Source: Anaeromyces robustus
Taxonomy: Eukaryota > Neocallimastigomycota > Neocallimastigomycetes > Neocallimastigales > Neocallimastigaceae
DNA: 25,000 bases
Assembly: GCA_002104895.1 (NCBI GenBank)
Contig: MCFG01000136.1
Coordinates: forward strand, 72,501 to 97,500
Direction of reading: 5' to 3'
Both the position numbers and the translations under genes were made by a program. Shown here one piece after another: positions 10,806 through 20,507 of this stretch (position 1 is its first letter; every line of letters begins with the position of its first letter). A model generated the notes under the pieces. The model was not told the origin of the DNA. It did no database searches and was given only the letters and a program-made list of their open reading frames with translations.

Positions 10806-11340
10806 ATGAAATTAAAAATGATAGTTTCTCCCATTGATATATTTATATTGAATTTATTGAAAATGATAGTATATTAAACATGGTTTGTTGTTCCAAGTTA
10901 TGATTTAAAACTTTCCATAGTTTTTTATTGTTCTTTTCCAATTATTAAATTATTTTATCATTATATCGATAATTATATCGTTCTCTTCATGATAAAATTT
11001 AAGTTATTAAAATTAAATAGATAATATTGACATTGTATTTTTTATTGCTATAGAACGAAAATATTTAAATTAATAAAAATACTAATTCTTTTATTACTAT
11101 AAGGTGGTTGAACCATTTTTTTCAAAGTTTAATTTAGATTTTTTAAGTGTATTTATGATCTTTAAAAGAAATAAAAATAAACATGTAGAAATATCAAAAT
11201 TTTTATATCTTTTTAAATTTTTTAAAATTAAGGATATTAATGTTTGTAAAGGTAGATGGAAGTGAACTGAATTTGTTGATGTCCTATAACTGATGTTGAA
11301 AAGATATTTGTTAATTTTAATGAATCTCAAAGAAAATTTG
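10806..11340 (+). pseudogene. Possible broken ORF, family unknown
   Basis: From ATG at 10806 the plus strand reads 23 codons to a TAA at 10875, then 48 more open codons in the same frame (TWFVVPSYDLKLSIVFYCS...) to 11022. A further open stretch from about 11080 to 11260 includes KVVEPFFSKFNLDF and ends INVCKGRWK. The complementary strand holds an intact 77-codon ORF at 11330-11097 of equally unknown kind. G+C is slightly above the flanks. Nothing is recognised; it may be a decayed gene, or simply a less A+T-rich spacer. Confidence 0.2.
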
Positions 11341-11444
11341 TAATGTTTTTATTAATTTGTATTTTTTATACATAAAAATACACTTATTATATGATAATTA
11401 ATTCAATTAATAAAAAAATTGTAATAGGAAAATAGAATATTCAA

Positions 11445-11496
<52 letters not shown>

Positions 11497-11546
11497 TGAT
11501 AAAAAATAGTAATTATAAATACTAATAATAATAGAAATAAATAATA

Positions 11547-11580
<34 letters not shown>

Positions 11581-11737
11581 GTAATAATAATAATAGTAAT
11601 AAATAATAAATAATAATAATAATAATAATAATAGTAATAATAATAATAGTAATAAATAATAAATAATAATAATAATAATAATAATAAAATTATATTAATA
11701 ATAAATAATAATAATAATAATAATAATAATTAATAAT

Positions 11738-11774
<37 letters not shown>

Positions 11775-11817
11775 TAATAATAATAATAATAATAAAATAA
11801 TAATAATGATAATAGCA
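11445..11817. repeat. Long AAT trinucleotide array with interruptions
   Basis: About 370 bases of AAT units broken by AGT, AAAT and ATTAAT variants. Shorter AAT arrays occur at about 10143-10212 and 10390-10500. Confidence 0.93.
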
Positions 11818-12024
11818 AAAAGAAAACATAAAAAAGAAAAATTATAATAAAAAAGAAATATAATAAAATAAAGAGTTAAATTATTTTTATTTATAATTTA
11901 ATTGTTGGTTCATTTTTATCAATAATTTAATTGTTGATTCAAATCTTTTAAACATACATTCTAAAATATAAATTAAGTATTGTTGTTGAAGAAAATAAAA
12001 ATTGAATTATTAATAATAAGTAAA
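11816..12024. repeat. Direct duplication, copy 2
   Basis: Second copy of the 10494-10719 segment, about 1.3 kb downstream. In place of the ACA array it has a unique stretch with an internal near-repeat of TTTAATTGTTG. Both copies are preceded by AAT arrays, a likely route for unequal exchange. Confidence 0.75.
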
Positions 12025-12148
12025 TATCAATATATAATTGATCTTAAAAAAAAATTAAAGTTTAAATTCACTATAAAAGAAATAAAAAAATTTGAAATAG
12101 AATAATAACAACAAAAAAAATAGACATGATGTTCATAATTTGGTACTA

Positions 12149-12171
12149 GTGATAGTAGGGAGAGGAATTAA
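12149..12171. repeat. 23-bp direct repeat, copy 1
   Basis: A 23-base string containing GATAGTAGGGAGAGGAATT is repeated exactly at 12437-12459. The purine-rich core stands out in this A+T-rich DNA. Confidence 0.85.
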
Positions 12172-12436
12172 GGTGTTTCCTTGACATACATAAGGTTTCT
12201 TGGTTTATTCCACCTTTACTACAATGTAGATTCCTTTAGGTAATATAATGAATTATAATTACTCAAACAAATAATTATTTATAATAATATAATTTTCAAT
12301 ATTTAATGTAGTTTTAGTTATAATCGTGTATTTTCTTATTTATATATAATGTTTGCTTACAAGAAATGTTCTTAATGAGAATGTAGAGTCAAAGTGCAAA
12401 TATAAAATATATGATCATACCAAAGGTATCGATACT

Positions 12437-12459
12437 GTGATAGTAGGGAGAGGAATTAA
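12437..12459. repeat. 23-bp direct repeat, copy 2
   Basis: Exact copy of 12149-12171, 288 bases downstream. It is directly preceded by the palindrome GTATCGATAC (12426-12435). The enclosed segments (about 12129-12240 and 12350-12520) are also less A+T-rich than the flanks. Confidence 0.85.
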
Positions 12460-12747
12460 ATTTCGATACATTTATATATTCCAATGTACTTATATGATAA
12501 GTCTATAAAAAAAGACCATAATATTTATAAATTATGAATTTTAAATATAAATAAATAATAAATAAATTAATAAATAAAAAAAAAATTATAAATTACTGAT
12601 TTATTAATCAATTTCATAATAATTTAAAGTTTAAAAAAAAAGATAATATAAATTAAAATATATTATCTTTTTATTTAATGTGTTTTATTTTTTTAATATA
12701 TATTTAATATGTGTAATGTATTATAAATAAAGAAATTAGACTAACAT

Positions 12748-13200
12748 ATGGGTACCCATCTCCCATACATACACTACAGGTGTACCTTTAGGGTGATGCT
12801 ATATGACATATCGATTCGATGTCGCTGCTCCATCTATATCGTTACATTCTTCTAGAGTATAGTTCCTATACATTCTTACATAGTCTCCTTTTACCACGAG
12901 CATCAGGATGGAACTGCTTTCTCCTCACAGTGATCGCAATCATTGGCATGGTGGACTGTAGACTCGCCTAATTCCGAACAGATTTAACCGGTACCCACGC
13001 ATCAAGCCTAATGGAATCAAAGTATAGTACCTGATGTTGAGTAGGTAACACATATAAGGGAAAGCCTTTTGAATACCATGATGGTAACATGATACACCTA
13101 GAATAGAAACCTTACATGCATTAACACAGCCTTCAAATACTCTCTTGCTCCCAAGATCCCCACGATTACAATAATCCCAAAGCACCAACTTGGGAGTGAT
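12748..13200. other. G+C island of about 450 bp, nature unknown
   Basis: Base composition jumps to about 45-48% G+C (29 of 60 in 12901-12960) with sharp edges against A+T-rich spacer. The left edge is a perfect 12-base palindrome ATGGGTACCCAT; CATCTCCCA near the left end and TGGGAGTGATG at the right end are imperfect inverted repeats. On the minus strand one frame from 13200 to about 12736 (some 155 codons) has only three stops, at 12942-12940, 12927-12925 and 12801-12799; the first part is open for about 86 codons, with WDYCNRGD and GIQKAFPYMCYL. I recognise neither a protein family nor a structural RNA. It could be a decayed mobile element or transferred gene, or a structured RNA. Confidence 0.6.
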
Positions 13201-14314
13201 GTATTATATATTAATAAATTCCATTTTTTTGTTTGTTCTTTAAATATATTATTAATTATATTATCATATAATATTTAATGTTTTTTTTTTTTTTCTTTCT
13301 TTCTTTGTATTCAATATATAAATATTTAACATTTTAAAGTAGAAAAATTTGAAACAATAAAAAATAACGACTAAAAAAAGTTCCTTTGTTTCAATAAAAT
13401 ATTAGAAAATTTTTTATTAACCTTGCTTTAAATTAATAATATTGTCATATTTTTTGTCATTCTTTTATTGCAATATATATGAACTTTTTTTAAATGTTAA
13501 AAAATTGTATAATATATAAAATTAACATATATTATAAAATATTAAAAAATTAATGATATAAAAGAAATTATTATAATGAAAATTTATTAACACTTATACT
13601 TTTTAATTTTTAATACGAAATAAATATCCAAATAAAAACAAATAAAAATAAAAAGATATAATAAAAATTTATATTAATATATATTAGAATAATTAATTTG
13701 TTATATAATAATTTAATAAAATATTAGATAACATAAAGTTCATTATAATTTAATTAGTAAATAATTAATTAATTATAATATAACAATTTAATAAAGCACT
13801 GTTTTGGATTATCCATTATCATAAATAATTGGAAGAAAATGTTTGATTAAATTTTTTTGATATGTTTTAGTTTTTTCTTTTTTTTTTTTAAATTTTGGTT
13901 AATATAAAAATAATATAAATTAGAGTTTATTTAATTATAAATTTATTTTCTAGAATAATAAATTAAGGTTGGTATTATATATTTTATTTTATATAATATA
14001 TATTTAAGGATATTAACATATTATATTAAAAAATAAATAAAACAAAACAACAAAACACAAAAAAAAAAAAAAAAAAAATAAAAAATAAAAAAAAAAGAAA
14101 ATAATTATAATAAAAAATAATGTAAAAATTTTGTTTAATATGTTTATTTAATATTTTATAAATTACTTATAAATAATATTAAATTATTATTATATAATAA
14201 AAATATTATTTTTATATATAAAACATAATATTTTATAATTTTTTCTTATTTCTTATATTATATATTATTATATTATGTTATATTTTTATGTTAAATAAAT
14301 GACGAATTTTTATT
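13201..14314. other. A+T-rich spacer downstream of member C
   Basis: Homopolymer-rich (poly-A at about 14058-14077). No gene, relic or array of note. Confidence 0.55.
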
Positions 14315-15680
14315 TTAAATATTATTCCATTTATTATTTTTACTCATTCTATTATATTCATTATAATCAATATAATATGAAGTTAATTGTTTATATTTGT
14401 TATCATTTTTTGAATTATTATTAATATTATTATTATTTTCAGGTATTAATAAATCGTTATTTAAATTATTATGATTTAAATTTTCATAGTGAAATTTACC
14501 ACTAGAGATACCACTGTTATTACTATATTTATAATTATAGCTGCTAGAATAAACTTCAACACTACTAGAAGGAAGAATTTGAGAGTAAAAAAGTAATATT
14601 TGATCAATATAAATCATAAAATATTGAATGCTTGCTAAGAAATCTCTAAGTTCTTCCATTGTAAAGTCAATTGTTGTATTTTTATACTTTTTATTATATA
14701 TTAATTGAGATAGGTTTGCAATTGAAATTAATGACATAGCAATGATATTAAAGATCGAAGAAATCAGAATTCTAAATTCAGAAATATTTTTAAATTTTCT
14801 AATTATATTATTATGATCTAAGTATTTTCTTTGATAAATATATTTCTTAATTACTATACAAATCGAAATACTGTAAATAACTGAAGTATATGTAACTATT
14901 AATTGAATTAATATGTATTTTATGTTATGTTCTTTTATTAAATCATTTCTATATACTCCATTACTGTCATATATATCGGCAGGACCGATAGTTAATTTAT
15001 AGATAATTAAAAATAATTTTGATAAATTAAATAACATGCATGTCAAAAAAATAAATTTAATTTCTCTTTTTATGTTTGATATTTCTTTTATACGGAGTAA
15101 AAAATATAAATCACCAAAAATTTCACCTAAAAGAGAAAATACATTAGCCAATTCATTTTGTAACATCCATTTAATGGGATGAATAGCATTATTATTACAC
15201 TTTAGTTGATTATTTTGATCGTACTTGTTAGCATAATAGTTCGGCCATAAGTCACCTATTTTTTTAAGAATATCACCTAAAACACTATAAATAATATTAA
15301 ATAATTAATATATATTATATATACATTCATATATTTGTACTCATTTAAAAAAATAATTAAGTAATTTTAACATATATTTAAATATATAATTACTGTAAAA
15401 TGAAAAAAGCTAAAGTTAATTTAACAAATTTATTGTTAAATTTAAATTTATATAAGATCAATAATAATATGGTCCAAAAAAAAAAAGTATATTGTATTGG
15501 TTTATACAATATACTAAATATAATTTTTATATTTTCTACAGTCATTGATAATTTTGTACTTTTGGTAAGCTTACTATTAAATTCTAAATAGCATTGATAA
15601 TTCGTTCCTTTGCTCCATAACCATTCTAATGTACTAGCAGTTCTATTTTCTATAAAATAACTTTTATCAATATCTGCCAT
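14315..15680 (-). CDS. Seven-TM GPCR-like membrane protein, member C (two exons)
   Basis: Exon 15680-15394 joined to exon 15284-14315 gives 418 residues, with codon 96 split CA|T (His where the other copies have Arg). It has an NRT sequon at 12 and SKGTNYQCY with Cys30. Segment 1 (TFFFWTILLLILYKF) is followed by a basic FNNKFVK turn. Next come GDILKKIGDLWPNYYA at the start of exon 2, Cys125 in the following loop, GEIFGDLYFLLR at 149-160, a RKFK/EFR basic loop, and QYFMIYIDQ in segment 7. The tail has an Asn-rich run near NNNNINNN and the YIDYNEYN ending shared with the 3736-5126 copy, so these two form one subgroup. It is transcribed away from the xylanase gene across a 2-kb spacer. Function unknown; receptor-like topology is inferred. 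Confidence 0.87.
15285..15393 (-). other. Spliceosomal intron of member C (109 nt)
   Basis: The donor GTAATT directly follows CA of the split codon and the acceptor is TTTATAG on the minus strand. It is the shortest intron of the four copies. Splicing joins the first exon to a frame that starts VLGDILKKIGDLWP, which aligns with the other members. Confidence 0.86.
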
Positions 15681-16059
15681 TTTATTATTATATTATTTTT
15701 TTTATTATAAAATTATTTTTATTTTATTCGTATTATATTATTTTTTTTATTCTAAAATTATTTTTATTCTTATTTTACTTTTATTTATTGTTTTATTTTT
15801 GTTTATTATTTTATTTTTATATATTATTTTATCTTTATATATTATTTTATTTTTACTTTTTTATTTATTTATATTTTTACTTTTTTATTTATTTATATTT
15901 TTATATATTTTTTTATTTTGTTTTTAAATATATTTTTACTTTTTTATTCTTTTCTTTAATTTATATTTATATATATTATTTTTTTAATGAAAAATAAATA
16001 TTTTAAATATATAATTTTTTAATTAATTGTAAAAATTACATATTTTTGTTATATTCACA

Positions 16060-16093
<34 letters not shown>

Positions 16094-17339
16094 CGAAGTA
16101 TTTTTTCATATTTATATATTTATTTTTTATCTTAAACTTTATAATTCCACCAATTAGAAATTTTCCAACCTCAATATTAATTTATATCTACTAACTAGTT
16201 CATATATTATATATCAAATTAATTAATACATTAGATATTATATGATTAAATGTATTTCTTTCTAATACTTATAATTTATGTTTAAATAATAAAAAAATAG
16301 AAAAAGAATAATAATTATAATAATAAAAATATGTATATAATATAAGAATAATTAAAAAAAGATTAAATTTAAAAAGAATAATATAACTCTAAAGAAAGAA
16401 TAAGATGATATAACAATAATAATGATTATAATAAAATATAATAAAAAATAATTAGTAAATACATTTATAAATATACAAATAGTAACTGTGTAATAATAAT
16501 TATATATATAAAACATAATAAGTAATAATTACATAAATAAAAATAAATAATTAAACAAATAAATAATTAATTAATTAATTAAATCAATTGATAAAAAGTA
16601 TGAATAAAGTAACTTTTTTTTAATCATGTAGAATATATAAAAATTTTTACAATCAACTGATAATATATGTCAATTTTTAAACAACAAAAAAAAAAAAAGT
16701 TTGTTGTTATTCAATATATTATATTTAATATTTAAATTAAATTAATGATAAAAATATTTATTAAATATTTAATATATTTTATTACAAATTTTTATATTTA
16801 ATAATTAATAGAATTTTATATTTTCCAATTAATTTATTTTTAATATTTTTTAAGGTTTTTTTTTTTTTTGTCATAATTAAATTTTTCTTTTTTCATGCTT
16901 TTTATTTATTGTTTATATAATTCCCTTTGATTTTTTAAACCTTTTTATATATTATATAATTAATTAAATAGGATGTTATATAAGTTATATCAAATATGTA
17001 TATTTACTAATATTAAGTTGTGTATTTTATAAATGTTATATTATTTAATATGTATTTATTAAGTAATATAAATTGTTTAAAATTTTTTTATATAAAAATT
17101 AATTTTTAGTTTCTATTAGTTTTTATTATTATATTATTATTATTTAAACTTAGAATAATATAAATAATAAATTATAATCACAATATAGTATTTTTTGTTT
17201 CATTTTAAATTTTAATAAAAAATTAATTTAATAAAAGTTACATACAATTTCCACTTTTATGAGAATTTACATATATAAAATTAAATTCAAAGAATAATGC
17301 ATATTAAAATATATTAATAAAAATATTGTCTAAAAAAAG
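15681..17339. other. Divergent intergenic region between member C and the xylanase
   Basis: It must carry the promoters of both the minus-strand 14315-15680 gene and the plus-strand xylanase. It begins with TTTTTATTTATATATT-type repeats (about 15710-15970) and then becomes mixed A+T sequence. No conserved operator-like motif stands out. Confidence 0.5.
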
Positions 17340-17349
17340 TATATAAATA
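17340..17349 (+). promoter_or_regulatory. Candidate TATA box of the xylanase gene
   Basis: TATATAAATA lies about 350 bases before the xylanase ATG and is followed by a less A-rich stretch (TTTCTCTTCATAG) that could hold the transcription start. In DNA this A+T-rich such strings are common, so the call rests mostly on position. Confidence 0.22.
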
Positions 17350-17400
17350 CAAAAATTTCTCTTCATAGTGTTTTAAATACAAAATTAATAATTAAAAAAA

Positions 17401-17402
17401 AG

Positions 17403-17456
<54 letters not shown>
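17401..17456. repeat. AAAT microsatellite in the xylanase leader
   Basis: About 14 AAAT copies followed at once by a short ATTT array, so the two can pair as a foldback. It lies between the candidate TATA box and the xylanase ATG, so it may be part of the transcript leader. Confidence 0.9.
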
Positions 17457-17459
<3 letters not shown>

Positions 17460-17700
17460 ATTTATTTATTTATTTAAACATAGAATTATAGAAAGTAATA
17501 AATTAATATAAAGAATAAAATAAAATAAATTAAATATAAAAATATAAAAATAATAAAATATAAATAAAAGATAAAAAAATATAAAAATAAAAGCAAAAAA
17601 ATAAGTAAAAAAAGTAAATTATCAAAATAAAATTTAATAAAATAAAATAAAATAAAATAAAAAAATAGATTTTGGTAAATAATAAATTAATTAAATAAAA

Positions 17701-19551
17701 ATGAAAACTATTGATTTATTAATAATAACTTCAGCATTAGTTAGTGTTTCTCTTGCTAAACCAGCTGATAATGGTTGTTGGTCTGAAAAGTTCAACATTC
17801 CATGTTGTCAATCCACTTCTGAAGTAGTTAGAAAAACTTATGACGGTGAATGGGGTATAGAAGATGGTAAATGGTGTAGTATTGGTGAATCTACTAGACC
17901 AAGTGATGATGTTCCACCACCACCACCACCACCATCTGATCTTGATTCTTTGGTTGATCCAGCTGCTGATTGTGATATTACTGACTCTGTTACAGGTGAT
18001 TCTTTAGCTAAATTAGCACCATTCCGTATGGGTGTAGGATTAAACGGTGGTAATATTAGCAATTATACTCCAAGTTCTAAGAAAATGATGGAACTTATTA
18101 ATTATCAATTTAATTCTATGACTTACTCTAATGGTATGAAATCACTTTTTATTATGGATCAAGAAAAGTCACTTAAGAACTTAGCAGAAGGTAAAGAAGA
18201 AGTTGGTATAAATTTCTCAGGAGTTATAGATGGTTTAGAATTTTCAGCTAAAAATAATCTTAATATTAGAGGACATGTTTTAGTTTGGCATAAGCAAACT
18301 CCAGAATGGTTTTGGAGAAAAGATTTTGATGAAACTAAAGAATATGTCGATCGTGAAACTATTTTCAAGCGTTTAGATAGTTTCATGAAAAATTATTTTG
18401 ATTTCTTAAATTTCAACTACCCAGGTGTTGTAGATGTTGTTGATGTTGTTAATGAAGCTGTTGAAGTTCTTGAAGGAAAATATGATAATTCTACTGGTTG
18501 GTACACTCGTACAGAATCATATGAAGGTGATGAAAACATTTGGTATAACTTAGTTGGACCAGATTATGTTAAGGAAGCTTTCCGTATTGCTCGTAAATAT
18601 GCACTTCCAACCACTAAATTAGTTTATAATGATTATGATACTTGGAGAACTACTCCTCATGATAAAACTGAAGCTATTATTAATCTTATGAAAATATTAA
18701 AAGCTGAAGATTTAGTTGATGTTATTGGTATGGAATCTTATATTACTCCAGGTGAACCAACTCCAGAAGAATATGGTAAAGCTATTGAACGTTATGCTGC
18801 TGAAGGATTAGAAATTCAAATTACTGAATTTACTATTTATGTTACTGATGGTGATGATTGGTTAGAACAACAAACCATTCATTATCGTGATATGTTCAAA
18901 GCTATTATGGAAGCTTATAAAAAGGGAGCTAATATTACTAGTTTCACTGTTTTCGGTTTACAAGATGGTTATAGATTCTATGATAGTGATAGTACTAGAA
19001 CTCGTTTATATGACCACGATCTTCAAAAGAAACCAAACTTCCAAGCTATTATGGATATCTTAAAGGAATATAATGCCAAACTTGGAAAGACAGATGATAC
19101 TGAAACCACCAGTATTGAAGATGATGATTTTGAAACTACCAGTGTTGAAGATGATAATAATGAAACTACCAGTATTGAAGATGATGATATTGAAACATCA
19201 TTTGCTGAAGAATCTGAAACTGATGGTGTTGAAGATATTACAAGTGGTCTTGAAGATACTGAGAATTCTGAGGATTCTGACGATGATAATAAAAAAGAAA
19301 ATGAAAGTGATAAGAAAGAAGATGAAAGTGATAAGAAGGAAAATGAAGGTGAAGGTGATAAGAAGGAAGATGAAGGTGATAATAAGGAAAATGAAGGTAA
19401 TAAGAAGGAAAATGAAGGTGAAAAATCTGTTGATGATAACAAGGAAGATCTTAAAGATGGAGAAGATTCTTCTGAAAATGAAGATCAAGCTTTAGCTACT
19501 GATGGTAACGCTCCAGTAAAGGCTAAGAAGTGTGTTGTTAGACATAAATAA
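17701..19551 (+). CDS. Secreted GH10 endo-1,4-beta-xylanase with N-terminal fungal dockerin and acidic C-terminal tail
   Basis: The product has 616 residues and no intron. The signal peptide ends near SLA at 17-19. A fungal dockerin (CBM10-like) follows at about 25-62: CW at 26-27, CC at 35-36, WG at 51-52, WC at 58-59; four Cys fit two disulfides. This module binds cellulosomal scaffold proteins. A Pro run (72-78) leads to the GH10 barrel (about 100-460). Visible active-site parts are FNSMTYSNGMK (Asn144 and Lys147 for substrate), GHVLVWHKQTPEW, DVVNEA with acid/base Glu252, YNDYDTW and QITEF with nucleophile Glu376. So it should cleave xylan outside the cell. Oddities: Val replaces the usual Trp before DVVNEA, FGLQDGYRF stands where many GH10 enzymes have a Trp-containing motif, and residues 463-600 are a repeat-rich acidic tail ending KAKKCVVRHK. 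The upstream leader is AAAT-rich. Confidence 0.96.
   Translation: MKTIDLLIITSALVSVSLAKPADNGCWSEKFNIPCCQSTSEVVRKTYDGEWGIEDGKWCSIGESTRPSDDVPPPPPPPSDLDSLVDPAADCDITDSVTGDSLAKLAPFRMGVGLNGGNISNYTPSSKKMMELINYQFNSMTYSNGMKSLFIMDQEKSLKNLAEGKEEVGINFSGVIDGLEFSAKNNLNIRGHVLVWHKQTPEWFWRKDFDETKEYVDRETIFKRLDSFMKNYFDFLNFNYPGVVDVVDVVNEAVEVLEGKYDNSTGWYTRTESYEGDENIWYNLVGPDYVKEAFRIARKYALPTTKLVYNDYDTWRTTPHDKTEAIINLMKILKAEDLVDVIGMESYITPGEPTPEEYGKAIERYAAEGLEIQITEFTIYVTDGDDWLEQQTIHYRDMFKAIMEAYKKGANITSFTVFGLQDGYRFYDSDSTRTRLYDHDLQKKPNFQAIMDILKEYNAKLGKTDDTETTSIEDDDFETTSVEDDNNETTSIEDDDIETSFAEESETDGVEDITSGLEDTENSEDSDDDNKKENESDKKEDESDKKENEGEGDKKEDEGDNKENEGNKKENEGEKSVDDNKEDLKDGEDSSENEDQALATDGNAPVKAKKCVVRHK
19102..19221 (+). 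repeat. 30-bp coding repeat in the xylanase tail
   Basis: Residues 468-507 repeat a ten-residue ETT-S-[IV]-EDD unit about three to four times, the last copies degenerate. This Thr/Ser/Asp/Glu-rich stretch is probably a disordered, possibly O-glycosylated linker. Confidence 0.8.
19288..19419 (+). repeat. 21-bp coding repeat in the xylanase tail
   Basis: Residues 530-573 are about six heptads of the type DKKE-[ND]-E-[SG], encoded by a 21-bp minisatellite in frame with the gene. It is highly charged and likely disordered; copy number may vary among strains. Confidence 0.85.
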
Positions 19552-20507
19552 ATTAATATATAAATATATAAATAAATATAGAATGATGTAAAAATAAAAT
19601 AGTAATAATAATAGTAAAGAATAATGAACAATGATTATTAACAACAATAGATTATTTATTAAATTTTCCTTTGAATTGTTAATTTATTTAGATGTTACAA
19701 TCAATACATTTAAAAAGTATTATATATAAATATAAAATTATGAAAAAGAAATTTTTTAACAAATAAATGTTAAAATTCAAAAAAAAAAAAAATAAAATAA
19801 AAAAAATAAAATAAAAATATTTATTATATTATTATTTGTTTACTTAAAAAATAAATATAATGAAAAAAATTATATATATATATAATTTAAAAAAAAATAT
19901 TTATTTTAAATAAAATAAAATAAATAAAATAAAATAGTAATAAACAAAAAGAAATTTTTAGTAAAAATATATATTTTAATTAAAATATTTATTTATTTAT
20001 TTAATATTATATGAATAATGTTTATTATTTATTACATAATATAATATAATATAATATAATATAATATAATATAATATAATATAATATAATATAATATAAT
20101 ATAATATAATATAATATAATATAATATAATATAATATAATATAATACATATTTGGTAAAAATTTTCTAATGGAAAATTATATAAATTAAAAAGAAGACAA
20201 ATAAAAATTTGTTCTTTTTTTTTTTTTTTTTTTTAATTAAATGTCATTTTTGTTAAAGCTTTTTATTTATTACTTTTTTTTTTTAATTTATTTATTAATA
20301 TGATTCATAAAAAAATTAATTATAAAAAAAAATTATGGAAAAAAAAAAATAAAAAAAAAAAAAAACAAAATAATTATAAAAATTATAGAATAAAAAAAAT
20401 AATAAAATTATAAAAAAAATTATAGAATAAAAAAAAACAATAAATAAATATTAATCGAATTTTTTAAATGTTTGAGTTTTTTTTTTTTAATTAGATTAAA
20501 CTAGAAG
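19552..20507. other. Spacer between the xylanase and member D
   Basis: Xylanase 3' untranslated region, the AATAT array, then poly-T and poly-A tracts up to the ATG at 20508. No gene was seen. Confidence 0.55.
20036..20146. repeat. AATAT pentanucleotide microsatellite
   Basis: About 22 almost perfect copies of the pentamer ATAAT lie between the xylanase gene and the downstream receptor-like copy. Confidence 0.95.

Noticed and set aside
12940-13188. 82-codon minus-strand ORF in the G+C island as an intact gene
   Set aside because: It has no ATG at its start, the same frame goes on past several stops, and no domain is recognised; kept only as part of the island description.
17838-18386. Minus-strand ORFs opposite the xylanase
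   Set aside because: Antisense shadows of a clear GH10 gene; the same holds for the frames at 19023-19495 on both strands.
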